A DNA stretch of 64,000 nt from Gammaproteobacteria bacterium (GTDB lineage: Bacteria; Pseudomonadota; Gammaproteobacteria; Arenicellales; Poriferihabitantaceae), in contig JAUILZ010000003.1 in assembly GCA_030432755.1 (NCBI GenBank), forward strand, positions 1 through 64,000, read 5' to 3'. Below the pieces are notes generated by a model, which saw nothing but the letters and a program-made list of their open reading frames with translations, searched no databases and was not told the DNA's origin. The translations under genes and the position numbers were made by a program. Positions within the stretch are counted from its first letter, which is position 1; every line of letters starts with the position of its first letter. This document shows positions 8,138-16,412 of this stretch, in pieces.

Positions 8138-8476
8138 TCAGACACCGCTGGAGCCGGAGGACCCCGAACTCCCCGAAGATCCGGCGCTACCGGACGAACC
8201 GGACTGGCCGGAAGAACCGGATTCACCCGAAGAGCCGGCGCTCCCGGAGGAACCGCTTCCGCCGCTGCTGCCTGAGCTACCGGAGGAGCCCGCGCCTCCC
8301 GAGGAACCCGAATCGCCCGAGGAGCCGGCGCTGCCGGACACGGGTGCGCCACCCTGGCCCAGGTTGGCACCGGAGCCGCTGGCGGTGCCACCGCTGCCGC
8401 AGCCGGCGAGACCCGCAAGGCCCACTGCGCCCAGGAGGGAAATGATCTTGCGACGTGAAAGTGGTAAATCGTTCAT
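8138..8476 (-). CDS. Small Ser-Gly repeat lipoprotein
   Basis: A 112-residue protein with a twin-arginine-like start (LSRRKIISLLGAVGLAGLAG) and lipobox LAGC at about 23-26. The rest is nearly all SSG/SAG/SGE units (about 47-112). Start ATG is preceded by AAAGGAAC. The low-complexity frame is kept open over about 200 bases, the signal is intact and there is a Shine-Dalgarno, so it is a real gene. It is divergent from the DUF6502-heptosyltransferase pair. It may be an acceptor of Ser-linked sugar, but no function is established. Confidence 0.72.
   Translation of the reverse strand: MNDLPLSRRKIISLLGAVGLAGLAGCGSGGTASGSGANLGQGGAPVSGSAGSSGDSGSSGGAGSSGSSGSSGGSGSSGSAGSSGESGSSGQSGSSGSAGSSGSSGSSGSSGV
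8141..8338. repeat. Short-unit coding repeat (SSG codons)
   Basis: Imperfect tandem units of 9-12 bases read as SSG, SAG or SGE on the minus strand within the small lipoprotein gene. A similar tract lies at about 7505-7636 in its neighbour. Such tracts can change length by slippage. Confidence 0.65.
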
Positions 8477-8631
8477 GACTTGTTCCTTTCTATCTGACTT
8501 TCGATACAACAAATTTGTCCGGCGTGCACACCAGAGAGAAGCGGAAAACGCCGGACCCGGAGTCAGAATATTATGTGGAACTTTGTTCCACGTCAATATA
8601 CAATCGCAATACGATTAGAATCCGGAACCCG

Positions 8632-9480
8632 ATGGCAGGCCCGTCCCAAGACGAAGAGACGCACCTGGTCCAGGCGTTGCGCCGGTTGCTCCGGCCCCTG
8701 GTCCGGTTCCTGCTCGCCCGTGGATTCACCTACACCCGTTTGATCCAGATCCTGCGCCCGCTCTACGTGGAACTCGCAGAGGAAACCCGGGAGCCGGGTG
8801 GCCGCGAACTGAGCGACAGCCGGATCAGCGTGCTGACCGGAATCGCGCGGCGTTACGTGCGCGAACTGCGGGAATCGCCGCCGCCGAAGGATCCCGCGAT
8901 GCTCAAGGCCTCTCCCAATGCGCGCCTGGTCGCCGACTGGATCACGCTCCCCCGTTATCTCGATACGGCGGGGCGCCCGCGGATCCTGTCGCGGTTCTCC
9001 CGCGAGGGCGGGGAGCCGGGTTTCGACGAACTCGCGGCGCGCGCGAGCAGCGACGTGCGTGCGCGCACCCTGCTCGATGACCTGGTGGAAAAAGGCATGG
9101 TCCGACTGCACGACAACGGCAACGTGGAACTTCTCGCCCCGGCCTACAAGCCCGATCAACACGTCAACGACCTGCTGGACTACTTCGGCATGCACCTGCA
9201 CGATCATCTTGCCGCGGCTACCAGCAACCTCGATCCCCGGGCGCCGGCTTTTTTCGAACGCAGCGCCTTCCAGGACCGGCTGTCGCCGGACTCGGTGGAA
9301 CTCCTCAAGACCTACAGCGACGAACAGGCGATGGAGATGCTGAAGACGGTATACGTCCGCGCCGTGGAGCTGTCGGAAGCGGATCGGGAACGTGAAGACA
9401 ATGACCAGCGATTTCGCATCGGCGCCTATGTGTACGCGACTCCCGAAGGCGCGGACGACGACGGAGACGATCATGCCTGA
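8632..9480 (+). CDS. DUF6502 family protein
   Basis: A 282-residue soluble protein without signal or membrane segments, resembling the DUF6502 family. Residues about 10-75 look like a helix-turn-helix module (FLLARGFTYTRLIQILRPLY and ISVLTGIARRYVRELRE), and a second winged-helix-like part may lie around 100-160; a regulatory role is therefore possible but unproven. The acidic C-terminus ends DDDGDDHA. ATG 8632 is taken because the upstream frame looks non-coding. It overlaps the heptosyltransferase by 8 bases, so the two are coupled. Confidence 0.7.
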   Translation: MAGPSQDEETHLVQALRRLLRPLVRFLLARGFTYTRLIQILRPLYVELAEETREPGGRELSDSRISVLTGIARRYVRELRESPPPKDPAMLKASPNARLVADWITLPRYLDTAGRPRILSRFSREGGEPGFDELAARASSDVRARTLLDDLVEKGMVRLHDNGNVELLAPAYKPDQHVNDLLDYFGMHLHDHLAAATSNLDPRAPAFFERSAFQDRLSPDSVELLKTYSDEQAMEMLKTVYVRAVELSEADREREDNDQRFRIGAYVYATPEGADDDGDDHA

Positions 9481-10627
9481 GCGCCATGCATCCGGCTCAC
9501 GCTCGCTGATCGCGCGACTGCTACGGCGGCCGGTATTCCGCCATCACTTCAACGGTGGCCCGTTTCTCGAGATCGTTTCCGACGCGGCGCGCCACCGCGT
9601 CGTGATGCGGTCAGGCGAAGATATCATCCATGAAGACGAGATCGCGGGGAAACACTGGACCCGCGCACACCGGCGCTATTACACACCGTGGACGCTGGAG
9701 GTATTCACCGGGCGGGGCAGGCGCGTATTCCGCCATGAATTCGACCTCTCGGGACGCAGCGTCCGCGTCAACATCGATTCCCGCAGCCTGGGAGATACCC
9801 TCGCCTGGCTTCCCCAGGTTCAGGCATTCGCACGCGCCCATCCCGACGCGCGGGTTCACGTTTCCCAGTTCTGGCCCGACCTTTTCGACCGGGAAGCCTA
9901 TCCGGAGCTCGTATTCATCGACCCGGATGCCGTGCTGGAAGACTGCTACGCCACCTACGACGTCGGCTACTACTTCGAACACGCGGACTGGCACCATCCG
10001 GAGGATCCCCGTCGCCAGCCACTGGGCAAGATCGCCGCGGACATTCTCGGCATCCCCTACCAAGAGGTCCGCCCGCGACTTCCCACCCTTCCCGCCCCCC
10101 CGGCCACGTGTGGACGCCCAGTGATCTGCATTGGCACCGCGTCCACTGCCGAGTGCAAGCACTGGCTCCATCCCGACGGCTGGCAGACCCTGGTGGACCA
10201 TCTCGGAGAGCAGGGATTCGACGTGGTGGCGATCCAGAAGGAACCGTGTTCTCTCTCGGGAATCGTCGATGAAACCGGCGACCGCCCGATCGGCGAGCGG
10301 ATGGCGCGGCTCGCCGGATGCCGCCTGTTCGTCGGCCTCGGCTCCGGACTGTCCTGGCTGGCCTGGGCGCTGGGGACGCCGGTGGTGTTGATCTCCGGAT
10401 TCAGCGAATCCTGGGCCGAGTTCACCGGCAACTGCGAGCGCGTGATCAACACCGCGGTCTGCCACGGTTGCTGGAACGACAGCGCCCATGCCTTCGACCG
10501 CCGCGACTGGAACTGGTGTCCGCGGCTCGGGGACAGCGACCGGCGTTTCGAGTGTAGCCGCGCCATCACGCCCGAAATGGTGATCGCGGCGGTGGAGCGT
10601 ATGCTCTCGCGATCAGGAAATCAGTAG
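9473..10627 (+). CDS. TibC/Aah-type protein O-heptosyltransferase (BAHT family)
   Basis: A 384-residue cytoplasmic glycosyltransferase resembling the bacterial autotransporter heptosyltransferase family (TibC, Aah), which transfers heptose from an ADP-heptose donor to serines of adhesin passengers. Visible marks are the central NIDSRSLGDTLAWLPQ (100-115), FWPDLF and DILGI; the donor-binding SGLSWLAWALGTPVVLIS (291-308); and four cysteines C330, C333, C349 and C361 spaced like the family's metal finger. It is translationally coupled to DUF6502. No autotransporter gene is in the window, whereas two SSG-repeat lipoproteins lie just upstream on the other strand, suggesting an unusual substrate. 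It overlaps the convergent flavodoxin-like gene by 7 bases. Confidence 0.85.
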   Translation: MPERHASGSRSLIARLLRRPVFRHHFNGGPFLEIVSDAARHRVVMRSGEDIIHEDEIAGKHWTRAHRRYYTPWTLEVFTGRGRRVFRHEFDLSGRSVRVNIDSRSLGDTLAWLPQVQAFARAHPDARVHVSQFWPDLFDREAYPELVFIDPDAVLEDCYATYDVGYYFEHADWHHPEDPRRQPLGKIAADILGIPYQEVRPRLPTLPAPPATCGRPVICIGTASTAECKHWLHPDGWQTLVDHLGEQGFDVVAIQKEPCSLSGIVDETGDRPIGERMARLAGCRLFVGLGSGLSWLAWALGTPVVLISGFSESWAEFTGNCERVINTAVCHGCWNDSAHAFDRRDWNWCPRLGDSDRRFECSRAITPEMVIAAVERMLSRSGNQ

Positions 10628-11082
10628 ATCCCCGCTTCCAGGCCGGCCGCCATCTGCATTCCGAGTTCCTCGCAATTGCTGACGAACTCGTCCCGGAATT
10701 CTCCGTGCAGCACCAGGGTATCGCGTATCGGCTTCCAGCGCAGGCCGGTGATGATGCGTTCCATGGCGGACTTCGCGCCCTGGCCGTCGAGGCCTCCCTT
10801 GACGTAGAGCGCGCAGGGCAGTGCTTCGGTCTTCTCCAGGCAGGGATAGTAGATGCGCTCGAAAAAATCCTTGATGAGGCCGCTCATGTAGCCGAAGTTT
10901 TCCGTCGTGCCGACGATGATGCCGTCGGCCTCCAGGACGTCGTCCGCTTCGGCCTCCAGTGGCGCGCATGCATTGACGGTGATGTCATCGAGCGCGGGGT
11001 CGCTGGCGCCGCGCACCACCGCATCGCGCAGGGCAATACAGTTGTCGGACGGCAGGTTGGCGACGATTAAAATCCTCGGCAT
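10621..11082 (-). CDS. Flavodoxin-fold NAD(P)H-dependent oxidoreductase
   Basis: A 153-residue flavodoxin-like protein: MPRILIVANLPSDN at the N-terminus replaces the classical phosphate loop, followed by ADGIIVGTTENFGYMSGLIK (about 53-72), typical of FMN-binding multimeric flavodoxin/WrbA-like enzymes. It probably binds FMN in the cytoplasm; the substrate is unknown. Its start lies 4 bases downstream of the multicopper oxidase stop on the same strand, so cotranscription is likely. Confidence 0.72.
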   Translation of the reverse strand: MPRILIVANLPSDNCIALRDAVVRGASDPALDDITVNACAPLEAEADDVLEADGIIVGTTENFGYMSGLIKDFFERIYYPCLEKTEALPCALYVKGGLDGQGAKSAMERIITGLRWKPIRDTLVLHGEFRDEFVSNCEELGMQMAAGLEAGIY

Positions 11083-11086
11083 GCCA

Positions 11087-12628
11087 TCAGGATACCCGCA
11101 GCCAGGTCACCATGCCACCCGCCTGGTGTTCGAGCATGTGACAGTGCAGCAGCCAGTCGCCGGGATTGTCGGCGCGGAATCGCACCGCCAGTGTTTCCCT
11201 GGCTTCGATCATTACCGTGTCGCGTAGCACGGGAGAGCTGCCGGGGTTGCCGGCGCCACCGAGTGAATCCGTCAGCTCGAAGTGATGTCCGTGCAGATGC
11301 ATCGCGTGGGGCCATGCGGTTCTGTTCTCGATGACGATTTCCTGGGTGCTGCCACGCGCGGCGGTGAGGAGCGGTTCTCCTGGTCGGTCCACCTCTCCGT
11401 TCAGGGACCAGGCCTTGCCGAGACGGATGAGAGCTCTAGTATCCAGCATCTCGCCGCGATAGCGCGCGCGATCGAGATCGCCCATGGCGCCGCCGCGCAT
11501 GAGGAGCGGCGTGCTGGCGTCAGCTTTTTCCGCGCAAGGTTCGACGGGATTGGGAGTCAACGGTTCGGGCGGCAGCATTCGAGGAGACCTGTCGCGCGCA
11601 GACGCATGGCTGAATCGCACCAACGGTATCTCTTGATCGCGCTCGAGGAAAGCGAGATCGGCGTCCAATACGTCAGCTGGCCGTTCGAGAAATACGTCCG
11701 CCCGCTGACCCGGTCCGAGAACCAGGGAGCCGGTTACTTCCACGGGGAACTTCAATGGCATGCCGTCAAGGGCCATCAACCAGGCAGGCCAGTCTGGCAG
11801 CCTGAGCGGCATCACCAGGGAATTCGCCGTGTTCACGAGTCTCAGGCGAACACGTTCGCCCGCGCCGAGCTCCAGGGTTTCGTTGCCGCGACCGTTCACC
11901 GTCAGCCAGTTACCCGTTCGACCACCGTGGGATATGTCATGCAGGTTGCCGAAGGATTCGTGGATGGCGCCGCTGTCGTCGAGACGCCAGTCGTCGAGCG
12001 AGAGGACATGGTCAGCGTCCACGTCCGGCGACTCGGACTCGTCCACCACCAGGATGCCGTACAGCCCGCGACCAACCTGTTCCGACGAATGCTGATGCGC
12101 GTGGTACCAGTAGGTCCCCGCATCCGGAACCAGGAAGTCATAATCGAAGAATGCGCCGGGTTCCACCGGCGGCTGGGTCATTCCCACCACGCCGTCCATC
12201 GCGTTGTCGATCCGGATGCCGTGCCAGTGCAACGCGGTATCCTGTTCGATGCCGTTTTCCAGGCGCACGGCGATGCGCTCACCCTGGCGCGCACGCAACA
12301 GCGGGCCGGGCACCGAGCCGTTATAGGCCCAAACACTGGTATCGTCTGGAAGCGTCGAATCGAGGCGCTGTCGTGCGGGGGCGGCGCGCAGGATCAGCGG
12401 CGGGGCCGACTGTGCTCCACCTGGCCATCCCGACGCGGACAACGCGAGTAACGCGCCTGCGGTCAGAAACCTGCGCCGTGAGAACCCATCCGAAAGACCG
12501 CCGATGGCGGCGCAACGCCGTGGTTCAGTTTTCGCCGCCGTTTTTACCGCCGAACAGGCCGCCGAAGGAGTTCCTGAGCGAATTGCCGATGCCCTGGAAT
12601 GATTGCTTGAACTTCTCGACGTCTTCAT
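11087..12628 (-). CDS. Tat-exported multicopper oxidase
   Basis: A 513-residue periplasmic multicopper oxidase of the CueO/CopA/laccase type. The twin-arginine signal SRRRFLTAGALLALSASG begins near residue 50. Copper motifs are ALHWHGI and WYHAHQH in the first domain, HAMHLHGHHFEL, and the type 1 site HCHMLEHQAGGM near the end. It probably oxidises Cu(I) or phenolic substrates. No ATG, GTG or TTG occurs in frame between 12628 and the Tat motif, and AAAGG precedes 12628, so this start is favoured. It makes a 104-base overlap with the caspase-like gene and an unusually long leader n-region. Confidence 0.85.
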   Translation of the reverse strand: MKTSRSSSNHSRASAIRSGTPSAACSAVKTAAKTEPRRCAAIGGLSDGFSRRRFLTAGALLALSASGWPGGAQSAPPLILRAAPARQRLDSTLPDDTSVWAYNGSVPGPLLRARQGERIAVRLENGIEQDTALHWHGIRIDNAMDGVVGMTQPPVEPGAFFDYDFLVPDAGTYWYHAHQHSSEQVGRGLYGILVVDESESPDVDADHVLSLDDWRLDDSGAIHESFGNLHDISHGGRTGNWLTVNGRGNETLELGAGERVRLRLVNTANSLVMPLRLPDWPAWLMALDGMPLKFPVEVTGSLVLGPGQRADVFLERPADVLDADLAFLERDQEIPLVRFSHASARDRSPRMLPPEPLTPNPVEPCAEKADASTPLLMRGGAMGDLDRARYRGEMLDTRALIRLGKAWSLNGEVDRPGEPLLTAARGSTQEIVIENRTAWPHAMHLHGHHFELTDSLGGAGNPGSSPVLRDTVMIEARETLAVRFRADNPGDWLLHCHMLEHQAGGMVTWLRVS

Positions 12629-14105
12629 CGAAACCTTTCTTCATTCGCGCACTGTGGGCCCGCGCTGCGTCGCCATAGGTGACGTCGCTCGATTCGCCTT
12701 CGAACTCATCCGCTTCCGTCGTCGCCGACACCATGGTGTTTTCCGGCGCATGTTCCGGCGCTGGAAACGTTTCCGGAGCTGGCTCCGGGCCGTCAATCGC
12801 CGGTGACAGTGCCGCGGTCTGCGCGGCAGGCTCTGTCGGGCCAATAGCCGGTTCGGGTGGCGCCGGTTCCGCGCGGGACGCCAGTTGCTCCTGTTGTCGC
12901 TCCAGCGCATCCGCCTCGGACTGCATTTCGATCAGCAGGACGTTCTGCGGCTGGATCTCCAGCCCGCGAGTGATATACGCGCGCGCCTTGCGTGGATTGT
13001 GCTCGCGCAGTTCGCGTTCGGCAAGCGCGATGTAGCGCCGTGCGATCACCTGCAATCCCTGGTGGGCCTCGAGATTGACCGGATCGATGGACAGCACCTG
13101 GCGGTAATAGTAGAGCGCGCTGTCATTCTCGGGCGTGGTCAGGCGATAGTCGTTCATCGCCTCGGCCGCCATGACCAGCAGGGCGTTGGTATTCGTCCAT
13201 TGCGGGGCGGAACCGGAATCCCTGGCCGTCGCGTTCGCCGGGACCGTGCCTTGTTCCGGCGAAGCGGTTGCCGGCGATTCCGCGGTAGCGGGCCGGACCT
13301 CCAGCGTTTCCGCGGAAACAGCGGGCGGTGTCGTAGCGGGCGCGGGCAACGCAACCTCGCTCACCTGCGCCGGGGCGAAATAGAAATCCGAGCGCAGGGA
13401 TGATTCCTCCCACGGCGTCTGCTGCCCATTGCTTTCGTCGATCACGCCGATCCGAACCTGCTTGAACATCTGCTCGATGGGCATTCCGGGCTTGTCGAGA
13501 TTGGCCAGCAGGTGCTTGGTATAGACGCCGTTGCGTCCACCGCCGTCGAGCGCGACGTTTCCGGGCGCTGTGGCGTAGGCAATGATGGAGCCACCGGGCG
13601 CATCCATTCGTGCAAGGCCCCGTGTGGAACCGCTGCGGTAGCTGCGGGCAAATGGATTGTCGCGGCAGGCGTCGAGGATCACAATGTTGAGGTCATTACC
13701 AGCCTCCTCGACCGCGCGCAGCACCGAGTTGGCCGAGACCGCCTCGTCCGGGATCTCGAACTCGTTCTGCATGAGCGCGTCGGTGGGAACCAGGTAGTTG
13801 ACCCCCTGGATCTGCATTCCGTGACCGGCATAGTAGAACAATCCGACCCCGCCCGACCGACGCAGCCTGTCGCTGTAGTCGCGGATCGCGCGGCGCATGT
13901 CGCGGCGCGAGGCATCGGTCAATACGTCGACCTCGAATCCCAGTGCGGTTAACCTGGTGGCGATATCAGCGGCATCGTTGACGGGATTGTCCAGCGGCGC
14001 CGAGGCGTAGCTGCCGTTACCGATAACCAGCGCGGTGCGCGCCGCCGCCAGCAGCGGCAGGCCGGCAAGTAGAAAAATCAGCAGCAGTCGGAAAATGGAA
14101 TTCAT
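12525..14105 (-). CDS. Secreted caspase-like protease (peptidase C14) with TPR-like region
   Basis: A 526-residue exported protein. After a signal peptide (about 1-22) comes a caspase p20 domain starting RTALVIGNGSY, with catalytic His95 in YYAGHGMQ and Cys147 in ILDACRDNP. A Pro/Ala-rich linker (about 245-300) leads to a helical TPR-like region (about 305-410, with LYYYRQVLSIDPVNLEAHQG and ARAYITRGLEIQPQN), then a low-complexity tail ending in Gly-rich GLFGGKNGGEN. Prokaryotic members act in stress or proteolysis; the target is unknown. It overlaps the oxidase gene by 104 bases, suggesting coupled expression. Confidence 0.82.
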   Translation of the reverse strand: MNSIFRLLLIFLLAGLPLLAAARTALVIGNGSYASAPLDNPVNDAADIATRLTALGFEVDVLTDASRRDMRRAIRDYSDRLRRSGGVGLFYYAGHGMQIQGVNYLVPTDALMQNEFEIPDEAVSANSVLRAVEEAGNDLNIVILDACRDNPFARSYRSGSTRGLARMDAPGGSIIAYATAPGNVALDGGGRNGVYTKHLLANLDKPGMPIEQMFKQVRIGVIDESNGQQTPWEESSLRSDFYFAPAQVSEVALPAPATTPPAVSAETLEVRPATAESPATASPEQGTVPANATARDSGSAPQWTNTNALLVMAAEAMNDYRLTTPENDSALYYYRQVLSIDPVNLEAHQGLQVIARRYIALAERELREHNPRKARAYITRGLEIQPQNVLLIEMQSEADALERQQEQLASRAEPAPPEPAIGPTEPAAQTAALSPAIDGPEPAPETFPAPEHAPENTMVSATTEADEFEGESSDVTYGDAARAHSARMKKGFDEDVEKFKQSFQGIGNSLRNSFGGLFGGKNGGEN

Positions 14106-14345
14106 TGGCAGCGCCGTTCTCCTTCGCGAATACCCTGTAACCGCGCGGGCAATTTCCCGCGGGTAGCGCGGCTGGAAATCCTGAAATCCCTGATCTCGTG
14201 GCTACCTTGCGCGGGGTTGCCTGCGACACGAAATCACTATAACACGGGGAAAACAGGCAAAAAGCGTGAAAAATACCCAGCTGCCTGTGATGATTGTCAC
14301 AGGATGCAGGTTCAGCGGGACCCGCCTGTTGGGCGTAAGCCGCGC
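14106..14345. other. Intergenic region between betaine permease and caspase-like gene
   Basis: About 240 bases hold the promoter region of the caspase-like gene and the 3' end of the betaine operon. The only clear structure is the hairpin at 14284-14303. No further gene is seen. Confidence 0.5.
14284..14303 (-). terminator. Possible terminator of the betaine transport operon
   Basis: Seven-base arms CCTGTGA and TCACAGG surround a six-base loop, 43 bases past the permease stop. A T-rich stretch follows on the minus strand only after about 10 bases, so it is a weak intrinsic terminator candidate. Confidence 0.4.
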
Positions 14346-16412
14346 TCAGGAATACGCTGCCTGGCGCGCCGCGCTCCAGCCCTGGGTGAAGCGGTCCGCC
14401 ACCATGGCGATGATTGCCATGCCGATGCCGGCGACGATGCCGATGCCGAAGTCACCGTCACCCAGGCCGATATAGACCTGCTGTCCCAGGCCATTGGTGC
14501 CCACCAGCGCGGCGATCACCAGCATGGCGATGGCATACATGATGGTCTGGTTGAGTCCCAGCATGATGACCGGCATGGCGAGCGGTAACTTCACCTGTGT
14601 GAGCAACTGCCAGCGTGTACAGCCCATGCAGGTGGCGGCCTCGATCACGTCGTTCGGCAGGTTGCGCAGTCCATGCTCGGTATAGCGAATGGCGGGGACG
14701 ATGGCATAGGCGACGATCGCCAGCAGCGCGCTGAACTCGCCGATCTTGAAGATCATCACGAAGGGAATCAGGATCACGAACAGCGGCATGGTCTGCAGCG
14801 TGTCGTTGACCGGCCGCACCACGCGGGACACCACGCCGACCTCCGACGCAATCACGCCGATACAACCGCCTACGAGAAAGGAAATCAGCACCGCGATGCC
14901 GCAGAGATACACCGACAGCATCGCCTGGGGCCAGATGCCGGCGAGCACGAGAAAGCCGAGCGCCGCCAATGTCCCAACCGCCAGGCGCCTGCCGCCAAGC
15001 TGGTAACCCAGCGCGCCCGCCATCAGCACGAGCACCAGCCAGGAAAGCTTGGTCAGTCCGAAGTAAAGCAGTATGCCAAGGAACATTATCGTCATCGCGA
15101 GGTGGAAACGTCCCCGCCACCAGGTCCAGGCCGACAACGCCAGCACCGCGGCGCCATAGCCCCAGCGCATCGCCGGGGTGAACTCGAAACCCCAGGAGAA
15201 CGGGGTGATGGTGTCCACCAGGCCCACCCGCACCGGCAGCATGAGGTAGTAAAAGGCAATCGTCTTGAGGGTACCGATGAATTCGCTCCAGGTGAGGATG
15301 AACCCCTCGAGCCAACTGTTCATCGCCTCCGCGGGATAGATTTCCCATTCGCGCGGCCATTCACGGAGCGCGGGGATCACCGTGGAGAGGAGAAAGGTGA
15401 CCAGCGCGGCGACCAATCCGATCCACAGGTAGCGGTGGCGCGACCACGGGCTGGCGGAACGTTCACCGTCGTCGGCCTCGCGGCCGGCGAAGCCGTAGGT
15501 GATGCGGTCGATGACCATGGCGAGCAGCGCGATGACGATGCCCGCGAGGATGCTCTCGCCGAACTGCGCCTTGCGGATCCTGGACAAAACCTCCCAGCCG
15601 ATGTCCGCGGTGCCGCCGATGATGGAGGCGATGATCACCATGGACACCGCGGCCATGGTGCTCTGGTTGGCGCCCAGCAGGAGCTGGCGCGAGGCGGCGG
15701 GAATGCGAACCTGCCAGAACAGTTGGCGCGGGGTGGCGCCGGACATCAGGCCGGACTCGACGATGTCCGTGGGCACACTGCGCAGGCCGAGCATGGTGTT
15801 GCGCACCATGGGCGGGAAGGCATAGAGCAGGCTCGCGATCAGCCCAACCACCGGGCCGAAACCGAATAGCAACAGGATCGGCAACAGGTAGGCGAACGCG
15901 GGAATCGTCTGGAGCATGTCCAGCATCGGCTGGATGACGCCCGCCGCACGCTCGGAACGGAATCCCCAGACGCCGAAGGCGAAGCCGATGGCGATCGCCA
16001 GCGGTACGGAAATGATAACCAGCGACAGCGAGTTCATGCTCTCCGGCCAGTAACCCACCACCACCATGTAAAGCAGCGCCAGGGTGGAGAACAGCGCCAG
16101 CCTCCAGCCCGAGGCGGCCCAGGAAAGCACCGCGGTGACCGCCACCACGACCGGCCAGGGCAGCCAGTGGAGAAATTTCTGCACCGCGGAAACCGGTACC
16201 GCGAGAATGTCGGACAGGCCGCGAAAGAACCAGCCCGCCGTTTCGACGAACCAGTCCATGGCGGTATTCAGCGAGGAGGTGAACGGCAACACCCACTCGG
16301 TCGGCCAGGCGATGAACCAGTCGCCCGGACTACCGGCGAACTGGGCCAGCAACAGGAGCCCGATCAGGACCGGCCAGAGGAAACGGGAAAGACTGTCAGC
16401 GTCCCTCGGCAC
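14346..16412 (-). CDS. Betaine/proline-type ABC permease with duplicated permease domains
   Basis: A 688-residue inner-membrane protein made of two ProW-like permease halves. The first EAA loop is near 230-250 (SGATPRQLFWQVRIPAA) and the second near 620-640 (MGCTRWQLLTQVKLPLA); each follows its own set of membrane helices and shares LQTIPAFAYLLPI or LQTMPLFVILIPF. Standard ProW is about 350 residues and works as a dimer, so this fusion supplies both halves in one chain. It overlaps the ATPase gene by 17 bases. Likely substrates are glycine betaine, proline betaine or choline. Confidence 0.88.
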   Translation of the reverse strand: MPRDADSLSRFLWPVLIGLLLLAQFAGSPGDWFIAWPTEWVLPFTSSLNTAMDWFVETAGWFFRGLSDILAVPVSAVQKFLHWLPWPVVVAVTAVLSWAASGWRLALFSTLALLYMVVVGYWPESMNSLSLVIISVPLAIAIGFAFGVWGFRSERAAGVIQPMLDMLQTIPAFAYLLPILLLFGFGPVVGLIASLLYAFPPMVRNTMLGLRSVPTDIVESGLMSGATPRQLFWQVRIPAASRQLLLGANQSTMAAVSMVIIASIIGGTADIGWEVLSRIRKAQFGESILAGIVIALLAMVIDRITYGFAGREADDGERSASPWSRHRYLWIGLVAALVTFLLSTVIPALREWPREWEIYPAEAMNSWLEGFILTWSEFIGTLKTIAFYYLMLPVRVGLVDTITPFSWGFEFTPAMRWGYGAAVLALSAWTWWRGRFHLAMTIMFLGILLYFGLTKLSWLVLVLMAGALGYQLGGRRLAVGTLAALGFLVLAGIWPQAMLSVYLCGIAVLISFLVGGCIGVIASEVGVVSRVVRPVNDTLQTMPLFVILIPFVMIFKIGEFSALLAIVAYAIVPAIRYTEHGLRNLPNDVIEAATCMGCTRWQLLTQVKLPLAMPVIMLGLNQTIMYAIAMLVIAALVGTNGLGQQVYIGLGDGDFGIGIVAGIGMAIIAMVADRFTQGWSAARQAAYS

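Noticed and set aside
8141..8338. Low-complexity repeat as non-coding satellite
   Set aside because: The frame is open throughout and begins with a signal, a lipobox and a Shine-Dalgarno.
11282..12451. Long plus-strand open frame opposite the multicopper oxidase
   Set aside because: The minus strand holds all copper motifs; the opposite frame has none and is a GC-bias shadow.
14673..15869. Long plus-strand open frame opposite the betaine permease
   Set aside because: A His/Arg/Gln-rich shadow of a GC-rich membrane gene; no family resemblance and no ribosome site.
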